From contig OY997639.1 of NCBI GenBank assembly GCA_963921795.1, forward strand, positions 55,184,426 to 55,248,425: 64,000 bases of DNA. Direction: 5' to 3'. The stretch's first letter is position 1. The number at the start of each line of letters is the position of its first letter. A model generated the notes under the pieces. That model did no database searches. It was not told the DNA's origin and was given only the letters and a program-made list of their open reading frames with translations. Below are positions 57,045 through 64,000 of this stretch, one piece after another. The stretch is from Nannobrachium achirus. Lineage: Eukaryota > Chordata > Actinopteri > Myctophiformes > Myctophidae. The position numbers and the translations under genes were made by a program.

Positions 57045-58143
57045 CAAGGCTTGAACATTGTCCACACACACTCTGATCTTGTGTTAACATTCAGGGCTGG
57101 ATGTGTTGAGGCGTTGTTCAGACTTCAGGACTACCTATATCCTTGAATGTAAAATAGTCTTCTATTACAATTACAATGACATTGAATGTGTTGCTATGGC
57201 AGAAGATCATTCTTCCATAGCAACTGCATTGCATCACTCATCCATATTTTATTGAAAGTATGAATAGTCTTTATAATTCCACAGATTAAATTGTATTTTG
57301 TTTACATTGGAATTATACATTCATTCTTATTATAACTCTATGATTGAAACCACTATTGTGGATATGCTACAGTCCAAAATACAGTCTAATTGTGGTCCTG
57401 GCATTGTAACCAGAAAACAAAATAAGGTAGAGCAGACAGACAGATGGTGTAACGGGCTAGTCGGGAGACAGTCTGCGAGATGATGTTTCCATGAGCTCAT
57501 GGTCAAAGGTATCATAATGCTTTCCAGACTATTTAGTCCAACGTGATGATGCCATCATTTAGTATTCAATAACAGTGTGAATGTCTGGCATGTTTCCAAT
57601 ACTCTTGACAGCTCCTGAAGTGACCGCTTTACAGCCCATGACCACTTGGATCACAAACCTGTTTTGGGTGACCTGCTATGGGCGAAAGGTAATGCCAAGG
57701 GTGAGGGCCAACAGTCTCCTCAGTTAGACAATGATCTCCTTGGCAATCCTACAAGAGTATACTCACTTAAGGAACAAGTTGGTGTCAAAACACTGCATCC
57801 TCTGTTGGAGGCTGCAAGTGGGTGATGACTTGATTAATGACTTGAGCATCGGATGGAACATGCGTAGCTTTGTCTGCCAGGAGTCACACATCACACTACA
57901 TCTTCTATCCACATGGCATTTTTACCCCATTATCTCATGGAAACATTCTATAAAGGAGCCCTTGGATCACTTTCAGGGAGGCCTATTAAAATGTGCCAAA
58001 TCAGTACATGTTTTAAGTGTGGACAAAGCTATCATCTGCGATCTAAAGGTCAAGCCTTAAAGGTCGGTATGTTATTAACATTTTGCATCTTCAACTACCA
58101 TGCACTTATTCAACATTTTGTAAAAAGCCAACAGCTACCATAC
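57043..58143. other. intergenic; nothing recognised
   Basis: No repeat or gene that I can support. Confidence 0.45.
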
Positions 58144-58283
58144 ACAGTAAAATCCTCAGTGTTCATTTATTCCATTTCTAACTCTTGAGAGTAGCCTACA
58201 AATGTAACCAAATGCACCCTCACGGGTCCATTTGGTTACATTTGTACACTCTGAGTTAGATTTGCAATGAGGATTTGACTGTG
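58144..58283. mobile_element. 140-bp MITE, ends CACAGTAAAATCCTC
   Basis: Ends CACAGTAAAATCCTC and GAGGATTTGACTGTG. The centre folds (AAATGTAACCAAATG and CATTTGGTTACATTT). Fragments of the same family lie at 55495-55590 and 61240-61320. Confidence 0.75.
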
Positions 58284-59523
58284 TTCTTGTCACCTTTTCC
58301 CCCCTCTCTGACTCATAAAGGTCATCCTCAGTTTTTGTCATCTTTCATGGTCAGCATGTTGAACTTTGTTTTTTAAATATGTATATATAACTTATTCCAA
58401 GTTCAGTGTATTACATTTTGTGAATGCCACCAGATATCCTGCGTTGCCCTTAGCACTGGCCCACAATAAGTCCTCCATCACTCACGTGTTTGTTTCCATG
58501 TGTCTGTCCCAAGTTCTGCATGTGTCGGATCAGATGCAGCACTGTAGACGCAGCGGTGCACACACAGAGGCCGTGGTGCTGTCAGCTCAGATCTGTCTTC
58601 GTTTAGCAGGATGCTCGTTCATTAAGGCCAACATGGCTCAACAGGAGGCGGCATGCCACAGAACACTAATGTGTGCAGCATCATAAATCAACATTAGAGA
58701 AGAGGAGGCAGCTCATGTTAGATGGGAGGAGAGAGGGGAGATACTGGATGTGAGGTCACTCGTGCCTATTTATACTTGGCCGGTGTGACGCTCGCCAAAA
58801 CGTGATGCACAAATTTGCTGAGTGTCACGGTTGTCTGCAGAACAGGCAAAAGCAGACATTGATTATATTGTCCTGAAATTGGGTAACAGCGATGCCGGAA
58901 TTCTATCTTGTCTCTGGGAGATTCAGTGTTATTTGTATAACCTTCCTTATTACATCCAGTGAGGACATGTTTTACCATTATTCAAGCTTGCAAAGGGCAT
59001 TCACATGATCACCATTTTCAGAGCCAGTCTTTCCAGTGAAAGGTCAGCCGCCAGTGGCTGGCCAGGTGTCTGTGGAGCAGCAGAACAGACCAGTGCAGGG
59101 AATGTAATTATGGCACTCTGGCAATATGATAACCTGCCAGTCCGTCTCTCAACACTGGCAAATAGGACTGGCATATTAAACGCAAGCTCAACAAACATGG
59201 CCATCAGCAGAGCACAGTGAGTGCACGCAGGGTGAGTTAAGAGAGTGAGGAGGTAGGGGACTGCTCTGATGTGGGTTATGAAAACAAAATGATGGTTGTC
59301 TGCAACGAATGATCGATCGATCTATCGATAGATAGTCAGCAGATAGATCCTGATGGAATTGGCAGTTGTCAAAGCAGCACTGCAGAAAGGATACAGAATA
59401 ACTAGTAACACTCATTTAACCCTTAAGTTCTGTTCAGATTCACTTCACCTTAAGTTCTGTTCACAGGTCATTTTGACCCGGGGGATATTTGGTTTAAAAA
59501 ACAATACTAATATACATTTTTAC
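58284..59523. other. intergenic; nothing recognised
   Basis: A short GATC/ATAG run lies at 59308-59330. No gene. Confidence 0.45.
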
Positions 59524-59527
59524 TTAA

Positions 59528-60030
59528 AGTTATACTATGTAACTTTTTTTATAAAACATATCTTAAAATTGTCCTAACTATTAAATCGCTAAAGTTTTAG
59601 AACCCCCACTCCGTTAATTTCAGCCCCACAAGCCTTTTCTTTATATGTTTTCTACTTAGCCGTGACAGGGGAGGGATTTCGCGGCAAAATGACGTCATCT
59701 GCATCATACGTATACGTTGTGTATACGTTGGCCAATCAAATTGCAGATCATACACACATGATACACTACCGGCCAATGACAGTGCATCTTGAGGTCTCTT
59801 CAGGAAATAGCTTGCTTCAACAGCTGTTTACACTGGTCTAGAAGTCTAGCCTGTAAACCTCCCCAACGCCGGTCCGCAGAGGGACACTGCGGATGCGTGG
59901 CGACTTGGCGAGGCGGACGCGGGGGTCTGAAGGCCCGGTCCGCCGCGAAAAACGGCCGAAAAAAGCAGACGCGACCGCGGTTTGCTATAACGCTACTGAC
60001 CACTAGTCGAGCAACTTACACAGTATAGCT
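59528..60030. mobile_element. 503-bp TTAA MITE, copy 2 (AGYTATAC family)
   Basis: Ends AGTTATACTATGTAAC and TTACACAGTATAGCT, flanked by TTAA (59524-59527 and 60031-60034). GC-rich interior with GCTTTTTTCGGCC on the reverse strand. Inverted relative to 46433-46874. Confidence 0.88.
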
Positions 60031-60239
60031 TTAATTATTAATGTAAAATAAGAGCTGAACACACCTCCTGTTTACCAGCAGGCCTCTTTGCTTATTCAGC
60101 TATTGCTGCCCCCAATGTGCAGCATATCAACAGTCATATGGATCAATATGTAGTCGATCTATCAATCATGAATAGTGAGCACTATACAATCTATTGACGG
60201 TGAAACATCAACAGCATTAAAGCACAATACATACTCCTT

Positions 60240-60567
60240 CGGAAGTTTTCGAACTATAGTAATCGTATTAGAACTGGGGACCTCCCAAAAGAATCATATA
60301 CTAGTGACCCCCCACTCTGACAAGCACTTGGAATTGTAGGAGTTGAGGCATTACATTTAGTCTGACTCGGTTCCACTGATGAATATTGTGAAAATAACCC
60401 AACTACAAGCTCACACCGTCTCGCGTAGATGGGTTAAAAGTGCCTTTTTCAATGCCTTTTTTCGTATATTATTTGACAATTTGGCAATTATTTGGCCAAT
60501 GGTTTTTGCCCCCAAAATCATATGGGGACCCCATGCGGGGCCCGACCCACAGCTGGAGAACCACTGC
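60240..60567. mobile_element. hAT MITE related to 178-529
   Basis: The right end CAGCTGGAGAACCACTG is clear; the left end is eroded (AGTTTTCGAACT). Shares GGGGACC, GAGGCATTACATTTAG and the palindrome (60390-60436, AAAATAACCCAACTACAAGC) with the family. Confidence 0.65.
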
Positions 60568-61899
60568 TTTAGCCTGTACATAATGAGTGGGGAGGTCGAC
60601 ACAAAATGACAACGGAGTAGGATCAGCTGCAATATTGCTTTGAGGGATGTCGAGGGACAACACAGCAAGAAGAAATATCAGCCTCTCTTTCTCTGAATTA
60701 TAAATGGCCATTTCCCAGCATGCCCAGACAGACAGCTCCACAGCCTAGGAACCTGTCCGAGACAGACGTCTGTCTTCTAGGCCTAAGTTGAAACCACAAG
60801 TCAACCGAAAGCTCTTTAGATGTCAGGGCTGTTAGGAGACTGGTTTTAACAAGCACAAAGGGCCCACTGTGTGGATCACACAGGGTGCTGGGGTTAGAAC
60901 ACAGAGCACTCTCCTCCCCCTCTACCATTTGCTACTTCACATTGCATTTTCTCCCATTTAATTACACCTGCTCTCCCAAGCGTGACTGGAGGTGTGTGGA
61001 ACTTACAGTACTCGTTAATATAAATCTGCAGAGAGTCAGTTCACAGCATGCCAAGTGTGTGAGGACTCTCCCATGGTCTCCGTGGAAACATGAGTGTGTA
61101 AGCACACAGGCTGCACCCACACCTCTCCTGGGACAGAAAAGTAAAAAAAAAACTCACATTTCAGGAATTGAGTGTGTGTGTGTGTATGTGTGTGTCTATG
61201 AGCATACACACATCTGGGGGTTATTTATTTACGTAAACACCTCTGTGTTGCTTTAACTCTCTTTAACTTTAAGAGTGTGTAAAACAATGACTTCAATTAA
61301 CACAGAGGATTTACTGTGACCCACAATACACTAATGAATGTCCATTATGGAAACTCATTAACTGCCTCTGGCAAAGTGATCAGAAATAAAGCTTTCATCA
61401 TCAGAAAACAGCAAAACGTTACAAAAAAGACAAACACAGCAGATTGTACAGTGACCCGGAATACACTAAGGACTGTCCAAACACATGCTCATTAATAGCT
61501 TCTGGTTTGAGCTGGTTTACTAGACGGATCACGTGCAAAATAAAGCTTCCATCATCGTAAAACAGCAATATGTCACAAAAAGACTCAAATAACATCTGGT
61601 GGATTACAGGCAAATGGCCACCCTCCTCACAATATCTCGGCCTGTTTCCAGGCACATGACTCCAGGGATGCGCGCTCCGGGAAGCACCGACTTGTGAAAC
61701 TACAGCCATGACGGCACATCTTCGGTCCACAGAGACAGTCTTCTCTACTAGCAGTAGCGGCTGCTGGCAGGAGATGCACAGGGCATTAACACCACCCAGA
61801 GCACCAGATCAGATAGATAGTGTTACAAAAAGAGAGAGTCATGAAACACTTCCAGAAATTATCAAGATTACAGCAAGGGCTAACTGTGGCATGGATGAA
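60568..61899. other. intergenic; nothing recognised
   Basis: Fragment of the CACAGTAAA MITE family near 61240-61320 (AGGATTTACTGTGACCCAC) and a related line at 61436-61460. No gene. Confidence 0.4.
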
Positions 61900-63570
61900 T
61901 ACAATTCTTTATTTTTATATAATTAAAATATGCTCAGGGAAGACACATTTCCATATTTTCCTCACAAAATGAATCTATTGTTCTTTCAAAAGTATAAATA
62001 AAAAATAAGACATATTATAAAAACATACCATTTCACTGCTAAATACAGGTCTGACAAACTGAAGGAAATGTGTGGCTGAGGATTGTTATTGTTATGGTAC
62101 ATACGTATAGCTGCAGGCAGTCAGTTGTTAGGGATGCTCAGTGCGTGCGTGCGTGCGTGCGTGTGTGAACAGAGAAGCGGGAGGGAGTTATTCCTAGGTG
62201 GTCTTCAAAATGCTGACAAAGTTCAGTCCTTTCTGCACAGGAACAACAAAACACACTAATGAGCCATGCTACAGTATTTAAGCATGGCACATTCTTCAAA
62301 GGAATACCCTACTTATATCACAGAATGGTGAAAAAAGAAAAGTAAAAACTATTTGAAGTATAAGCACAGGAGGAAAACACTTTATATTAATGCCAGTTCA
62401 AACAGGGTCACATGAAAAGCGCAGCCTTCTAAGCTTATTTCCATAATACCTCAGTCAGTCTGTCCCATGAGAATCTTCTGTTCTATTTGCTATGATTTGC
62501 AATGTAACAGCCTTCATTTGCTCCTCAAATGTTGTTCTGATTTCACTATGAAACCAATGATTTGTTTTTCAATCAGATTAACCACAGTAAGTAAATTGAA
62601 TGGGAAATAACGGTAAGTTTTGTCTTCTCTGCTGATGGAAGCTACTTCAAATTTGGATTCTAGTGTTCTCCTTTTCTATTCTGCACCCAAGCCCACATCA
62701 TATTTGCCCCCTTCCCTCCTAAACATTCCAATATAAAGCTGAAAGTAGCACTTTGAAAATGACAAAGATATTGCATTGTTTTGAGGTGAGTAATGTGAGC
62801 TAGAGTAATAAGTGCTACCTCTGTGGCAGAGGCATTACCTCAGGGCAGCGTTAGTGCTGTGTGAAAGTGGAAGTGAGTGTGTTCTTAAAGTGTGTCTGTG
62901 TGTGTGGCCCTAAATTCTTCTGCAAGCCATTGCTTTACATTCCTCAGACTTGAGATGAAAGGACCTCAGTCAAGAGAAGTCAGCAATTCAAGGCATTTTA
63001 TTTAGCTGAAGAACTTCATGGAAAAACAACTAGAAATAACATCCACCTACTAGATGCAAAATCTATAAAGTGAGCACTATAAATATTTAAAGTCCTACTT
63101 CACTAAACATACTAAAAAGAATAGACTGTTTAAGCAGCATAACAATGTGCAGCAGAGGCATGATGAGAATGCTGGAAGTCAATAGCAGACTTGCCAGATA
63201 ATTTTGCCTTATTTCAAAGTCAAATAAACTCCATTAGTTTATCCTTGAGAGACAAAATAAACAAAATAACAACACTGTCCATAAAACCCTGTGCCATGAT
63301 TCACTGTCCATGCAATGGTTAAGTGCATGAAACAAAGAATAGTTGACATGGTTATCATAAGGGCTGCTGTGTGGACTGTGTGTGGATCATGCACAAGTGG
63401 CTGAATGTAGGTTGTGACATCATGGCAGGGACTGAGTCAAGATCAATGTATTATATGAAGAGTACCATCTAGGAAGAAGTGGCAGAGGAAGACGCTCATG
63501 CATATCGATATTGTAATAGCATAAAGTCATGTAATGTCTCCTTGCAGGGCCAACAGTGTCCTGTCCTCAC
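61900..63570 (-). other. TPBG: probable TPBG 3' UTR and downstream DNA
   Basis: Unique-looking, AT-rich sequence directly after the TPBG stop, free of recognised transposons. Reverse-strand AATAAA hexamers occur (for example the TTTATT runs near 62999 and 61910), so a long 3' UTR like that of mammalian TPBG is possible. The true end cannot be fixed. A short GTGC run lies at 62142-62162. Confidence 0.4.
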
Positions 63571-64000
63571 TCAAACATCTGAATTGATGCTGAGGTTGGC
63601 CAACCTCGGATCGGTGTTTATCTCATACCTATAATGGTATCCCTCCATGTGGTCCCTGCATGCATCACGGATGTTGTATATCCAACGCTTGATCCCCTTC
63701 CTGTTTAGGTAAAGCACCAGCAGGAATATTACACCGATCAGCGCCAACACCATCCCCAGGAAGACATACGATGTCTCCAGCACTCCTTTCATGTCACCGG
63801 AATAGTTGCATTCCAACTGAGATGGCTCCAGCTGCAACAGAAACATGTTCTTCAGGCCATCTGGGTCTGCACAGGTCAGGTTCTGCGCGTCTGTGACCTG
63901 ATCTGAGCTCTTCAGCCAAACCACAAGGTCCTCAATGAAGCAGTCGCAGCGCCAGGGGTTCCCTGCCAGGCGGACCTGGAGGTCAGTCTTGAGGCTGAGC
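63571..64000 (-). CDS. TPBG: TPBG (trophoblast glycoprotein / 5T4 / WAIF1), C-terminal part, runs off window
   Basis: The reading frame is open from the window edge to the stop at 63571-63573 and continues beyond 64000. It encodes the end of an LRR protein: an LRR C-terminal cap (NPWRCDCFIEDLVVWL, then LTCADP and LECNYSG), one membrane segment at 63706-63765 (VFLGMVLALIGVIFLLVLYL) and a short cytoplasmic tail. The tail block NIRDACRDHMEGYHYRYEIN and the final NSDV are nearly identical to human TPBG, whose last three residues SDV form a PDZ-binding end. TPBG is a surface glycoprotein that dampens Wnt/beta-catenin signalling at LRP6. The visible part has no intron, as expected for TPBG, whose coding region is a single exon. 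The LRR repeats and signal peptide lie outside the window. Fish may carry two copies (a and b), which cannot be told apart here. Confidence 0.95.
   Translation of the reverse strand, partial: LSLKTDLQVRLAGNPWRCDCFIEDLVVWLKSSDQVTDAQNLTCADPDGLKNMFLLQLEPSQLECNYSGDMKGVLETSYVFLGMVLALIGVIFLLVLYLNRKGIKRWIYNIRDACRDHMEGYHYRYEINTDPRLANLSINSDV

Noticed and set aside
59789-60028. 79-residue frame, Arg-rich
   Set aside because: Lies wholly inside the GC-rich part of a TTAA MITE.

Overview
The window is nuclear DNA from a bony fish, most likely a teleost. Three things point there: vertebrate-type exon-intron structure, very dense (AC)n and (GT)n microsatellites, and many teleost-style repeats (hAT MITEs, TTAA MITEs, L2-like LINE 3' ends, tRNA-headed SINEs, Helentron-like elements). 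I cannot name the species.

Two host genes are supported. UBE3D, a HECT-like E3 ubiquitin ligase (Pfam HECT_2 family), is complete on the + strand. Its ten coding exons run from 4465 to 35203; all splice sites are GT-AG, the phases agree throughout, and the product is 401 residues ending VAYLRL. The 3' end of TPBG (trophoblast glycoprotein, 5T4/WAIF1) lies on the - strand at 63571-64000 and continues beyond the window. It shows the LRR C-terminal cap, the membrane segment and the conserved cytoplasmic tail ending SDV. The two genes are neighbours on human 6q14 as well, so this is old synteny, with tail-to-tail orientation here. No further protein gene was recognised in the 28 kb between them.

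Region by region. 1-4464 is upstream DNA with a hAT MITE, one copy of a Helentron-like element and a short palindrome near the UBE3D start. 4465-35203 is UBE3D. Intron 4 holds a 6.85 kb inverted repeat whose arms each carry a C2H2 zinc-finger exon fragment and a tRNA-like sequence. Intron 8 holds a foldback element, and intron 9 holds a second Helentron-like copy inverted relative to the first. 35204-63570 is intergenic. It contains a hAT element with a perfect 8-bp target duplication that has been split by a 3.2 kb palindromic element carrying broken copies of an uncharacterised gene, then a three-deep nest of MITEs, two tandem Helentron-like elements, a second foldback element, a SINE and many microsatellites.

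The recurring theme is inverted repeats at every scale: two multi-kilobase palindromes, two roughly 1 kb foldbacks, short perfect hairpins, and about 19 copies of a dispersed 50-75 bp palindrome. The last recurs inside hAT elements with different ends and also stands alone, including near the UBE3D start and 15 nt beyond a UBE3D splice donor. All homology calls are from memory of protein and repeat families; no database search was run.
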